Origin: Camillea tinctor
Lineage: Eukaryota > Ascomycota > Sordariomycetes > Xylariales > Xylariaceae
NCBI GenBank assembly: GCA_022578605.1
Contig: MU394052.1
Span: 992,001-1,056,000 of the forward strand
Length of the DNA: 64,000 nucleotides
Reading direction: 5' to 3'
The notes beneath the pieces were generated by a model. That model ran no database searches, was not told the DNA's origin, and saw only the letters and a list, made by a program, of their open reading frames with translations. Below are positions 24,655 to 36,486 of this stretch, in pieces. The position numbers were made by a program, and so were the translations under genes. Every line of letters starts with the position of its first letter. Within the stretch, counting starts at the first letter, position 1.

Positions 24655-25167
24655 TTTTGGTGATGAGAGTGGGACAAACCAGGGGAAAAAAAGCCCTCCC
24701 TCTTCCTATTAAACGCGGCATAATAAAATGACATCGAATCCATTATTGCAAACCACGCCGACATAAAAAAAAACCACGAAATACACTGGAAACCATTGAA
24801 CCATCGCCTACAAAAAAAATCACAAGTCAGCAGTACACAATGCACGATACCACGCGTACGAAATCTCAACGCCAACTAGACTATCGCCCCCCGAGAGCAT
24901 ATGCCGAGGCACTATGATGAAATAGTAGCCGATATGGATTGATCGCTGCCGATAGAGACCTTGGGACGAGTTGAATGGGATACGGATGGATGGTATGGGA
25001 CAAGCATGGGATACACAGGACCTGTATTGATTGAAAGGCATGCATGTGGCATCTGTTCGTGGAAGACAAGGAATCAGTGGTATAATGATGAACACCCCGA
25101 GATGGATATCTTGATGGTCGGCGATGTATCGTGAGCTCTGTCACGATAGTTGGGTGAAATGGCCGAG

Positions 25168-25271
25168 TGGTGGGGTGCACTATAAATGTTAGTGCTGCAG
25201 TACCAGTAACCTAGCTTTCACCATCTCTCCTACAACAACCAAATATATCATATCTACATTATCCCATATCA
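25168..25271. repeat. 104-bp terminal direct repeat, copy 2 (3' LTR)
   Basis: Identical to 24551-24654. Preceded by ATGGCCGAG, which with the LTR start forms a sequence like a Pol III A box (TGGCCGAGTGG), probably by chance. Confidence 0.95.
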
Positions 25272-26135
25272 GTACCTCCGCTGTTTGCCTCTTGTGAAAC
25301 ATCAAATTCCAAGATCCGGTCGACTGGTCTACACTAATACAGGTACATACTTTCCACCTCCACATGTATGTAACCTAGATACCTTTACATCCCTCTAGTC
25401 CATATTCTTAAGCAGGCAGTAAAATAGCCTACATTATAGTTTTAGATAGGTCGGTTCTAAATCTTGCTTGTGTAGATATAATGACTCTTTTTGTTGCCTA
25501 GGACCTAATACATCCTAGGCTAGCAAGCAACCCTCACAAGTCCAGAGCAAGCGAGGTGTCTTGAGATCTGTAGAGTTCGTTTACCAAATTGCGGCACAAT
25601 ATACTATGTAGCCAAGCATAAAAAAGAGTTCGGTCTGTGTGAAATTTCCCATTGGCTATCGATCTCCCGTGTATTCTCTACCTGGGTGGAAGCCTCCAAA
25701 ATAGTTCCAGGTCCGAGATCTGAGGTCCAAGGCCGACTGATACAGTAAAGTGACAGAGAGCATCCGGCGAGGATGAAACTACAGAGACGGCAATCGCCCT
25801 TGTGCACGATTGAGAATGTGAAGCAAGGTTACAGAAATTTGCGCAAGCGATAGTCGAAACTTACAATAGGACTCTGCGCCATGCTTGGTTATATGCTAGG
25901 CGCAGCATGGCAGAGTTACGAGGTATTCCTATATGGACCAGCTTGAACTATCCAGTTCCTAAGATGTAACCCATCCTGCCCGTCATGATGTATACTGTTT
26001 AGATTAATATCAATTAGCACCATGTAAGGATGTAGTCAGCAAGAGCATGTGCTACCAGAGTGCAATAGGTGCTATGTTTCAGTCACGCTATTTACGTCTA
26101 TCCATGGATCTTCCCTAACATTAAACTTAGGTACA
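25272..26135. other. Intergenic between the two mobile elements
   Basis: About 860 bp with no supported ORF. Nothing beyond scattered short motifs seen. Confidence 0.5.
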
Positions 26136-26137
26136 TA

Positions 26138-26173
26138 CAGTGGGGGGAAATTAGAAACGACCAATTTTTTTTC
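26138..26173 (+). repeat. Left terminal inverted repeat of the MITE
   Basis: 36 bp, perfect inverted match to 26553-26588; contains a run of six G and a run of eight T. Confidence 0.93.
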
Positions 26174-26552
26174 ACTTAACATTACTAGTTTTCTCACATT
26201 TATAAACAGTTAAAAAAATAGAAAAAATTATATATGTAATACTTATTATTTCTTTTTATATATACTGCTTTTATTTTATTTTTTACATTTTTTCCCATGT
26301 TAATAAATAAATAAATGTTAATAAAATTTATTTTTACCTCGCAAAATTAAAATATTAAAAGTAATAGCTAAAATTACCGTGTATATATATTTATATATAA
26401 CTTTATAAATAAAAATGTTAAAAATAAAAAGTTTACATATTAAAAATATTTAATACTTAAAGTTAATAAATATAATTTTTATATATTTTAATATTATATA
26501 TTTATAGTGTTATGGCTATTTTAATACGGAGGGGTTTGTGGTTGAAGTAAAG

Positions 26553-26588
26553 GAAAAAAAATTGGTCGTTTCTAATTTCCCCCCACTG
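26553..26588 (-). repeat. Right terminal inverted repeat of the MITE
   Basis: 36 bp, perfect inverted match to 26138-26173, followed by the TA target duplication. Confidence 0.93.
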
Positions 26589-26590
26589 TA

Positions 26591-27475
26591 CGTTATTATA
26601 TAGCTGAAATTGAGATCCTATCCGTTTACCGAAAACAGTTTCTATTCCTTGAGACGTTTTTAATAATGCCTTGAATCCTTGAATTTATTATAACAAAATT
26701 GATATATCTTGGTAACAGTGGAAAAAAAACCCATCTATAGAAATTTTCTTTTGTCCATGTTCGATGTTCATCAGTGTAGGGCATGTTGATATACCTACGA
26801 TTTAATGAGCAAGATCTGCAAACTGATCTGGCTATCCCACAAAGATCCTTGCACGTTTCCTTACGCCCATGGGAGTTCCCGCCTGATCAAAAAATCGGGC
26901 GGATAGCGGGGAAGATCGATAGATGCGGTCTTGCCTGCAAATAATTCAAGCTTGCCGTGCTTCTTACACGAGCATGTGCTTTAGTAGTAGCCTGACCTAT
27001 GTAGCACAACATAAGTTAGGTTTGCTGCACGGTCTATTTCACAGCTTTGAATACCAGGTACCTACTCTTTCTTTTCTCATTTTTGGCTCTTTTCTTCTTC
27101 TCTTTACATAATGCGAACTATGACTGGAGGTTAAGTACCTACGTAGTATAATCTTACGTCACTGTCGTATCGATGTATCCATGTATGTACCTAAGCATCT
27201 GATAGGAGCTAACTTAAATCCATTTTACCTGTTAACCCTGTTAACTCTACTAATAAGATTAGGTATGTTTCTTAACTTATCCAAAAGATCCGATGGCCTG
27301 GTATTGACTCTGGCCATTTCAGCTTACACCTCCTTTGTGTAGTCCCTTGAATAGCCCTTTCGTTACGAACCACCACGAATGGAGTAGCACCCAGACTAGT
27401 GGCATAAGAATCCTGGGTACGTCCAGCGATAGGGAAATATATAATACTTGAGGCACGACTCTTGCCAGATCCCCC
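26591..27475. other. Intergenic beside the MITE
   Basis: About 885 bp between the MITE and the decayed monooxygenase. I looked here for the missing 3' end of that gene (second FAD motif of the GDAAHL type) on the minus strand and did not find it. Confidence 0.5.
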
Positions 27476-28364
27476 CTAGTGAACAACCACAGCTGTGTAT
27501 CTCGTGGCAAAAATCGAATAAACGCTATGAATAAGAATTACATCGTAGGGAAGATACCTACTATAAAGGTTTCTTGGTTCGCATTTCCCCTGTGCCTTCT
27601 CAACCGCCTCGCGGAGCTGGGGACACCAGTCGTGTAATTCCTCAAGTATGGCCTTCTTCGTTTGCTCGAGGTCGTATGGATCGTATTTGCAACTTTGCAT
27701 CCAGTTCTCCGGGCGAACCGATCCGTTTCCGATACGGAGACTGCCATCCCCTATTTGCTGCACCGAAAACCGTCGGCCGTTTGAGTGCGCAAACACGTTA
27801 CCGCCCCTGACAATTTTAAACAACCGGGGCGCCGTTTGTTCAGCATTCGGGATCGATAGTTCGTTGTATCCGATGCCTGTGTAGTGCGGCGTAACTGTCG
27901 TGGTGAAATTGCGAACTTTAGACCACGCTCCTTCGTAGCCAACGATGAGATCAAAGCCTGACTCGGTCGTGTGTTCAAACACCAGTTTATTACCCTCTTC
28001 GACGCGTTGCAACCGATGTCCCCATTTGATGGTCTCATCTGGTAAACTTTCCGTGAGAATTTGGCGGAGCTTAGAGCGATCGATCTCTGGCCGACTAGGA
28101 CCCCAATCGCTCCCGGATGCCTCGATGAAAGCATTAAGATCCTTGTCGCACATCAATGTGTAGTCACTCGTGAATCGAGCTTCTTTACAAAATTCATCCC
28201 ATAGCTGAGCCTCTTTCATGTAAATCCAGGGTTCCACCTTAGGCGCGGTAGTTAGGACCCGAGTCGCTCTCGTATATAGTCACGGAAATCTCGGACAATG
28301 ACAAGAGGCGAGCCAGCATACAACCCGCCGGCCCAGCGCCGATTATTGCTATTTTGATACTCAT
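27476..28364 (-). pseudogene. Decayed FAD-dependent monooxygenase (TetX/PhzS-like)
   Basis: The start MSIKIAIIGAGPAGCMLARLL (ATG at 28364) is a classic Rossmann FAD-binding motif. It reads into YESDSGPNYRA and then a TAA stop (28239-28241) where relatives have Gln before GGTLDLH; a single C-to-T change explains it. After GGTLDLHE the frame shifts by one, with about six family residues missing, into a 253-codon open frame (KEAQLWDEF, RSKLRQILTESLP, FDLIVGYEGAWSKVR, PHYTGIGYNELSIPNAE, NGRRFSVQQIGDGSLRI, WCPQLREAV). In the family the middle motif is usually GADGAWS; here the Asp is Glu. The protein then runs out at a stop where the second FAD motif and roughly the last 100 residues should follow. 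An intron removing the stop would also remove GGTLDLH, so decay is more likely. No function expected. Confidence 0.85.
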
Positions 28365-30469
28365 GTTTCTTGTGAATGGCGATAACTGTTGAGTTAGGAG
28401 AGATCGGATCAGAGACCGAGCCTGGGTACGATGAGCTGAGCTACGATTTATACCTACTTATATATTATGCGATGTAAACTGGAAGTTTAGAACCGAATGT
28501 TGGAGTGATATCCCAGCCTTATATCTACATAGTAACTCTTGAAATTGCGGCTTCGAATATCAGCGTGTGGAGGGGTTGCGCTGACGGACTAAATAAAGCC
28601 AGGCATCCTTCCTTCTGCTCGAACTCGCACTCGTTAAAAACGGCACGGCCACGCAACTCGCACCATTAGAGGCAGAAGCTTGAAATGTAGGAGCATTGTC
28701 CTTCCAGCCTAACTATATAGGACTATTGGTTTACTATATGTGACTTGGGACAAACTCTACGATCCCACGGGTGGGAATGCTCACCTTCTATAGAATATGG
28801 GGGCGGAGAATTTATGGGAAGGTTAAGAAAGGCGTTGATGCCGAGTATAGAGCAGTTGGCATCGACAGTGAAGTCAAGTCAGGCATCACGTTTTTCTGAT
28901 AGCTATAGAGCAACTTTACGCTCAAGTGTTGTGTGCATGTCTATAGTTTACATTAATATAGACTACCTAGCTGGTGGTAGTAAAGAATATACACTAACCT
29001 TTGGTCAGCACAGCACAGGACAATCGCTGCCATGGGTTGATGGGATCCAATGACCACCGGGACACTTTTGAAGACCGAAGCGGGCGCGATGTTAGGATCG
29101 GCGATAGCATTAACCAATATGACTAGCTGATAGCGTAAAATCTCAGGGCGAATGGCGATAGCTCATATGATCAACGCCGAGTGGGCTGTTCTGTCTCCGT
29201 ATGTATTACACAATTTGATAATCCAATCCTGTGCCTTGTGTGAATACGGGATGCGGGAGGTGCAGACAGTCGTCTTAGACTACAAGGTACTGTATCAGAT
29301 TTCAGATGTCCTGTATGACTCTGTCTTGGCTCGGGGAAAGACAATTCTTATTATTCTTTTTTTTGTTTCATCCCGTCTTCTGTCTACATACTTCTGTAAA
29401 ACTTGTCTTAGGTCAACTATCTAGGTCAACTATCCTAAAGTCTGGTCTACACTCTCGACGCTACACTATAATGTACATAGACGTATTGTGACAAACTCTG
29501 GGTAGGTCTTCCATGTAGATCCTCCAACTAGACAACTATGGTAAATTGTTGTAGGTTAGTTAAAAGCCTCAACAACAGCAACAACCAAAAAACCTCCCAA
29601 AAAAAATCCCCGTACTAGTTAGTCTGCTCATCAGTTGGCGTGATGTACAATATTGAGATCCTTTGCAATTTCACGTAGAATGGAGTTATCGGGTTTTAAA
29701 AATGTATATTTCTACGACTATCACCACATGCAAACCCCAAACTTACATAGATCACGTAGCACATACATACTGCCTACATAGTAGGCTTGAGTTTAGGTAC
29801 ACTAGTATGTACTACCGAGAAGCGGAGCTTGTTCGTGGTTATGGACCCGGTTTTGGAGGGTAGATAGGCAGTTTGGGCAGTTTGGCAGTGTACGAATAAG
29901 ATCACCTTATCCCATGTGCCAAGACCACTAACCGTTAACGGGCTAGCGCTAGCCTGGACGTCTGAGCGCCTCCACGAGATCGGGCTCTTGTCAACCATTT
30001 CAACTATTTCGAACGTCGCGCCTCACTTTCGAGCATCTCTCTGTGTCATCTGGACTTCTAGACCTTTTTGTCTGTTTAAACCCCGCCTGGCTAGCCCATC
30101 TGTTCGTCGCTCTGCGCAATTCCTGTATTTACATACTGTCTTTCTCATATTGTTGTCTCTATAGACCTTGCTATCGCTTCTTTTATAGACTGTCGTTGCC
30201 AATATCGTTGCTCCTCTGTTGCATGCGAAACCGAGCGAAACACATCGAATCAAACCCCGAGTCCGAGCCTGAGCACAAGCACACAAGCACAAGCATTACG
30301 CTCAAGCCCATCAGGATATATACCGAGAAGGAATTAGGAGATATATATATATATTACATACTTATACAGGTCTCGTAGCGGAGGGATACCGGAGGAGGGT
30401 GATTCTCTAGGACGTCTTAAGAGACAAGTTTCGATATAATAGGAAGAGAGGAGGAAAAGCGAGGTCAAA
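28365..30469. other. Intergenic, 2.1 kb
   Basis: Upstream of both the pseudogene and BUD6. Only short unsupported ORFs. A TA run (30340-30357) lies about 110 nt upstream of the BUD6 start. Confidence 0.5.
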
Positions 30470-33400
30470 ATGCAGGCTCCGAATCCCGCACAGCGATCAC
30501 TACAGCGACGGTCTCCAGGGCCAGATAATGCCTCTTCGAATGCTCCCAAGCGGCCTATGTCGCCGGCGACTATGCAACCGCGCTCATCAAATGCTTCGAG
30601 CAGGTCTGCAGGCGGTAGTTCAAGGCGCAATGTGAGTGTGAAAAAAAAAGATGAAAAAAGATCACAGCGGCGGCGCATTCATAACTCACATCCCCACGTG
30701 TGCAATTTGTTGTGCTTTAATTATTATTTCATTTCCTATCTTATTCCTTTTTTTTCCCCTTCAACTCTGCCATGATCATCTGTTGAATTTGCCCCTTTGC
30801 TTCTACATGATAGATCCCAATATTGACCAAACCATCTTCGCAGCAATCTAATGGAGCAAACATGCCCCTCTCGCAAATAGAGAAAAGCGTCACCCATCTC
30901 CTCGTCGCTACGAAGCAACTCCTCGAAACATTAACCCAATGGTCCCGAGGCACGGCGACCGACACCCAGGTGTCAGATGTTTACGTTAGATTGGGATACG
31001 AGTTTAATATGGCCTGTCGGGCATTCACTGCTATTAACGTGGATACCTCTGACCTTGGGAACGTCCCTGAATCACTTCGGCATATACTCGAGGCCACTCT
31101 AAGCCAGGAGGCCAGCACCGAGAGCTTAGAAAAATATTTGCCCCGTATACGAGATATCATCATTAACCTTCTACACGGCCTAAAGAGAAAACAGCAGAAA
31201 CTCCGGCAGAAGCAGTCGCGGGACAAGGAAGGGGGTGGTTCACCCGAGGGAAGTGGAATCGCAGCCCGCACAATGAGTACCAGCACCGTTGGAAGTAATA
31301 ATACCGGCCTCACAAGCCTGCTGAACGAGGGCATCGAGAATGGCTATTCGGGCAGTCCGCAAAGGGATAGTGGCAGTCAAGGAGGCCGGGCAAGTAGCAG
31401 TGGGCCTTCCGGAGTCGGTACATCCCCGAATCGTAGGCTCCCGCGGGACCAGTCACAAGCTTCTATCGCTTCCGATCAATCATCACTCTCAAGCAACACC
31501 ATGCAAAACATCCCGGTACTCCCTCCCTACCCCGGAGATGAGACTATTCCAACGCCTCCTTCGAACAACGGTACAGATATCGATTCGTTCCCGCCGCCTC
31601 CGCCTCCACCCCCGAAGTCACAACAGAGTGCTCTTGCGGCCCTGCAGAGAGGAGGTGATCTGGAAAGAAGAGCATCGCGGAGATACTCCGCTTATCAGAT
31701 ATCCAAGCATTTGGGTGCGCCGACCAATGGTGTTCCCATGCTCCCTACTCAAAGCACACCTCTACCAAACCGAGGACGTGGGGAGGTCAGGGAATCGTTG
31801 CGGGCGGTCCAGGTTCGAGAAGCATTAAAACATAACCGCAATGCATCTAGCCAGTCGAAACCTTCCGTTGATACGTCGCCCGTTAGAGTGCCCAGTAGAG
31901 TGTCCGAGGAAAGCTTCGGACCCAGTCTACCATCTCGCATAGAATCCCCACCAGCCCGCTCTCCGGAAGAAAAGTACAAGCCTAGTGCCACGATATCGGG
32001 ACCTTTAGACGACGCCCTCCCTATTATGGGGACCCCTAGCTCCCCTCATAAGACCAAACCAAAAGTTGACTCACCCGGAGAACCGAGGCTACCGCCACAG
32101 ACCCCGCCGGAGAAGCAGCATAAGGAATATTCGCCAGACCAGTCTCCGCCATTAGATAAAGAACTTACCCTGTTCTTGCAGTACAAGTCGAAGGTCAAGA
32201 AATTTGTGTTCCCCGAGGGCTATAGCGACCTAACTATAGGGCGTCTGCAGCTAGCGTTTATCGAGAAATTCTCCTGGAATACTGCATTAAATGGGGCTGA
32301 TTTGCCGGAAATATACATCCAAGATCCTGTCTCGGGAGTTCGCCATGAGCTCGAGGACCTTTCAGACATCAAGGACCGCACGGTTCTAGTCTTAAATGTG
32401 GAGCCCCTTGATGAGGTCAAAAAACACTTTGATGACGGACTTGGGGCTCTGAAGAAGATGATGGACGAGGTGAAACAAAACGTCACGGACCAAGGGTCAG
32501 CTTTACAGCGAGTATCCGATAGACAGCTAGAGACGGCCAAGGAAATGGCTCGTATGGCATCAGCGCCGCCTGTCATGATGGACGGTGCTAAACATAGTGG
32601 GCTAGATTCTGGAGCCAAGTTCAGTCCGAACCAGCTCCGGGAAATACATAGTCTACGACGAGACCTTGCAGTTTTGAGGCAAACATACTCAAATTTCCAG
32701 ACCGAAATCCAAAGCTCGATGTCTTCACTCCGAAGCAAAGCAGCCAACGTCAAGGTTGCAGCAGCCAAGGCCTCGGTGCTTGATGTCGAGGGTGATTCCG
32801 GCTATGCTTATGTAGTGAAAGGCCGCAAGCAGCTCAATGCGGACTCTGACCGACTCGTCACAAAGGTCGACGACCTTCAAGATTTGGTCGAGGATCTGCG
32901 CAAGGATGTTGTCAATCGAGGCGTGCGGCCCTTGCCACGCCAGCTTGAGGGTGTCTCCAAGGATATATCTCTCTTGACCAAGGAGCTCAAGAAGATGGAG
33001 GAGTACATGAAGCGTGAGAAACCCATCTGGACAAAGATTTGGGAGAAGGAGCTGGAGGAAGTATGTCAAGGCCGTGACGAACTGAAGCTCATGGAAGACC
33101 TCATGGTCGATCTCCAGGATGACCTCGAGAAGGCATCGGAGACTTTCGCCCTGGTCGAGCAAGCAACCAAGGAGCAGATGAAGGATAGCGCTCCGGCAGG
33201 GAGACAGTTCTCAAAGGGTCTACACAACCTAGGCAACAGTGCCGATCCGTCCGCTGCGAAGGAGGGTGTGCTGGGTGAGGTCCGAGCTCTACAGCCTAAT
33301 CACGAAGACCGGCTAGAAGCCATAGAGCGTGCGGAAAAACTGCGCCAGAAAGAGCTAGCATCTCGGAGGGAGGACCCGTTGATGAAGGAACTGACCAGCT

Positions 33401-33732
33401 TCGTGGCGGATGGAAAGCTGAAGAAGAGTGGCGGGTTCGAGGAGGTCGAGAGAGCAAGGAAAGCAAAGGACGACCGAATCAGGAAAGAAGTATGGGAGCG
33501 CATGAACGGAATTATACCCGAGGACCCTGTCGGAGAAGGAGAAGGGGATGGGGAAGGAGAAGAAGAAGATTCTGGAGAATTGAATGAGGCCGAACTGGCC
33601 GAATTAGCCGAACTAGAAGCACAAGTTGCAGAGGAGGAAGCAGAAGAAGCGGGGGCGGAAACGGAAACAGAAGCGGAGGCAGAGACAGAAGCCGAAGCTA
33701 AAGCCCCGGAGGCTAAGGCGGATGCTATATGA
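30470..33732 (+). CDS. BUD6: Actin-interacting polarity protein Bud6/Aip3
   Basis: Formin co-factor and actin-monomer binder at sites of polarised growth (hyphal tip, septum). Exons 30470-30631 and 30814-33732 with a 182-nt intron; 1026 residues. The N-terminal Bud6 domain (about 75-160: IEKSVTHLLVATKQLLETL, VSDVYVRLGYEFNMACRAF) is followed by a Ser/Pro-rich disordered region with an eight-proline run (about 313, PPPPPPPPKSQQ) that could bind SH3 domains or profilin. The conserved Aip3 core starts near 500 (ELTLFLQYKSKVKKFVFPEGYSDLTIGRLQLAF) and continues as extended coiled coil (VEDLRKDVVNRGVRPLPRQLEGV, EYMKREKPIWTKIWEKELEEV) to about 930. The tail is a Glu/Ala low-complexity run that ends in ETEAEAKAPEAKADAI. 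Start chosen because exon 1 opens with ATG in frame and its GTGAGT donor keeps phase 0. Confidence 0.93.
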
Positions 33733-36486
33733 GAAGACAGGAGTTATACCCACGAATTCTGAAGTCTTAGTCACGCTCAATGGTTCATCACTTTTTTATT
33801 TATCTCTTCTCTTTTTGGCTTTATAGTTGCTGTTTCGGTTACTTGTTTTGGTCTTCCATATTTTGAAGTTGGGCGCGCCATCCTCGGCTGGCGTGTTTAT
33901 AGGAACAGTTTCCTGCATCTCGGACGGCTTATCGGTTGGAGTAGTGAAGTCTATTGGTTATTACTAGAGACTGTTTTCCCCTATGGAGCGCTCACGGGTC
34001 GCGTTGTGCATGTAGCCTTGGATCATGTATCTACTTTACCTGCTTTGATAAGTCTTACACATGTCGCGTATGATAGCCTTCTTTTTAGTTTTATTTTAAC
34101 TCTTCACTTTTCATACCCTTTTGTTTTCATCTCTACGTTGCTAAACCCTCACTTGCTGCTCTAAGAGGTCTCCATGTTTGTAACTAGCTCACAATGTACG
34201 CATGTCAGAATCTAGGCATAATTGTCTACAGATTGTCGTGATAAGGACCCTCCTCATACGGTACACTAATAATAGTGACCCTTGAAGTGTTGTTGGTCTA
34301 CTTCTACTATAGGAATAACGCCTAGTCCACCCAATTTGTTTTCCTCAACTACACGAGGAGGCTGTGTTGTGTGATTGCTTCAACACCCCTGTCAAACTTC
34401 GTAAATTTACAAGTACGAGCCAGAAACTCTTGGTTGCGCAATTGTATATATATTCGCTACGTCCTCCAATGATTACCTAGCTAAGACACCTAATAATAAG
34501 ACCTACTCAGTATGTTGTCTTAAGAACATACATTTATAAATCAAGATGTCCAGCCATTTCTACGTGTCACCCGCCTTGTTGTTCTCTTTGTATATTCAAC
34601 CGAAGCGAATACCGGGCGAGTATCCCAATCAACATCATAAGTTATACGCCCTATACTCACCTCCTCTATGAAGCGGTCTAGAGGGCATGACAAGCTTAGC
34701 CCCCGAATAAAACCTCAGAACATACATGGTATTACGTGACTTTTAAGGGCTATGATCATCGCAAATGATGAGAAGCCATAGGTCCTTGGCCATCATGAAG
34801 GAAGACCTTTATTTTCACCCAACGTGCGCATTGAGAGCTAAACATAACCATATAAACAAACGACAGGCTAGGAATAAAATAGTACTACATTGTTGTTGCT
34901 AGCCCCAGTTGTTCCCGAATTCCACCATTCGATATCGGATCTTATTAGACCCCCACGATACATAGGTCCATTTCTATCTGAAGGATCCAAAGCTATTCAC
35001 TCCATATCGCGGCTTCTCCGACCTATCGATCCTGTCATCGTACCGATACTAGATGCCTGATGCATCTAAAAGAAAAGAAAAGAAATATCGTATCACAAGG
35101 TTCTAAAACAGTGAACGGAACGAACATCAAATATCTACTATTCATTGGATGACAAAAAGTTACCCCTTGAGGACTTCCTGCACAAATGCAGTAGGACCCT
35201 CTTATTTATACTCTTCATCCCACAAGTCACCTACACGTCCTTCGTATATCTGCATGCTAGTTGCTTACGCCTAAGCGACCATGCATCTATTACTGGGTTT
35301 TTGTCTTCTGGCAGTAGCTCAGAGAAATGATCAAGCAAGAAGGGAAATAAAGTTGCTCGAGGACTGCATTGAGAAGCACGAAATTTACACAGGCGATGAT
35401 AACAAAGCTGAAGTCAGGGGTTACCACTATACTTCATTACACGATAACACGCGACATATAACGACAGGGTGAATGGCTTTACATACAAGCATTGATTCAG
35501 TACCACGCATGAGATCTTCATGGGAACAGATATTTGGTTCGTATACCCCCTTTTAATTTCTGTGATGGGTCGTGCCGGGAGTCTTTTTCGGATAGTATTG
35601 GATATATAATCCCCGACAGCTTATCAGGATCTTTGCACTATACCTAATGGGACCTTGGCATAGTTAAGCTCATAAATCGGAAAGCTCTAGTAGATTCGAA
35701 GCCATCAGAAGGTCTAAGGGGAATCTGAAGCCAAGACCGGAGCTGGAGCCGCTGGTATTGCGTCGCCAGTCTAGAGTCGGTCGATCGATGTCACGAGGAA
35801 GGGTAGGTTCCTGACTGGCCCGGGCGTGCAAATGGAGTTTTGGCAGACTGACAACACTGGCCTCTCGCCCCGTGGGGTCGGTAGTCAGCTTCAATTGCCG
35901 GCAAGAAACCAGGTTCACGAGCCCAATGCTACGGCTGTTGAACTAAAACATGCTACGTTACCATCTAACCACCAACCCCCCCTAACCCCTACTAGTCAGG
36001 TACCTAGACATAATAGGGCGGATAACCGGATAGCCTTAAACCGTTGAGACGCCTCGTCGGGAGGGAGCTCGCTCCACAACACGGCCGGACGATGACCTCA
36101 CTGAGCCGGGGTTCTTCGGCGTGGTCCGGGGACGAGACAGCCGGTGTGGTTAGTTATACAGCTGGGGCTTGCTATTCCATGAGTCAAGCGAGAAACCGAC
36201 CCATAAGGACGACGAGAAATGCCATCTTTCGCCACAAAAGCCCGTATCATTGATGAAGACTGAAAAATAAGCATTACCGGTGGTGATATGGGTGGGCCAG
36301 ATCGGCGCTGCCAATTTCAATGCCCCCACCACCTCTATCCAGCCCAGCCCAACGGCATGAAAATGAATAAAACCCTGTGTGGTCCTGGTTGATTATTAAC
36401 CCAGAGAGGTTGTTGTCTATACCTTTCGTTACCAGTGTCGACATTCCCGCTGCGTTATGGCATGACGAGACTTTGATACGGGCACA
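33733..36486. other. Intergenic, 2.75 kb
   Basis: Between BUD6 and the DUF3176 gene. Apart from one tiny secreted-looking ORF (35281-35472) and a weak tRNA-like stretch on the minus strand near 35915-35990, no structure seen. Confidence 0.5.
35281..35472 (+). CDS. Possible tiny secreted peptide, doubtful
   Basis: 63-codon ORF beginning MHLLLGFCLLAVAQ, which looks like a signal peptide, followed by a charged segment (ARREIKLLEDCIEKHEIYTGDD) with a single cysteine. No homologue recognised, no intron, no clear promoter. It could be chance; a second cysteine for a disulfide is lacking outside the signal peptide. Confidence 0.18.
   Translation: MHLLLGFCLLAVAQRNDQARREIKLLEDCIEKHEIYTGDDNKAEVRGYHYTSLHDNTRHITTG

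Larger units (their letters stand above)
24551..25271. mobile_element. TRIM-like non-autonomous LTR retroelement
   Basis: 721-bp element bounded by two identical 104-bp direct repeats (24551-24654 and 25168-25271). Each repeat starts with TG and ends with CA, the LTR signature, and the repeat ends exactly there. The element is flanked by the same 4 bp on both sides (GTAC at 24547-24550 and 25272-25275), consistent with a target-site duplication. Each LTR has a CACTATAAATG TATA-like box. The 513-bp interior carries no gag/pol coding sequence, as expected for terminal-repeat retrotransposons in miniature. Just inside the 5' LTR, TTT then TGGTGATGAGAG could be a primer-binding site; I could not match it to a tRNA. 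A polypurine tract before the 3' LTR is weak. Identical LTRs imply a recent insertion or gene conversion. Orientation is undetermined. Confidence 0.75.
26138..26588. mobile_element. Tc1/mariner-type MITE with 36-bp perfect inverted termini
   Basis: 451-bp element. The 36 bases from 26138 (starting CAGTGGGGGGAAATTAG) are the exact reverse complement of the last 36 bases ending at 26588. The element is flanked by TA on both sides (26136-26137 and 26589-26590), the Tc1/mariner target duplication, and the CAGTG...CACTG ends fit that superfamily. The interior, about 380 bp, is extremely AT-rich, with only a handful of G/C per 60 bases, and has no ORF, so it cannot encode a transposase. The termini keep their C and G runs, so the AT bias is confined to the core. 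Confidence 0.88.

Noticed and set aside
35915..35990. tRNA-like stretch on the minus strand (TGGTTAGATGGTAACG, later GGCTCGTGAACC)
   Set aside because: D-arm-like start but the T loop is wrong and the acceptor ends do not pair; at best a decayed tRNA or SINE fragment.
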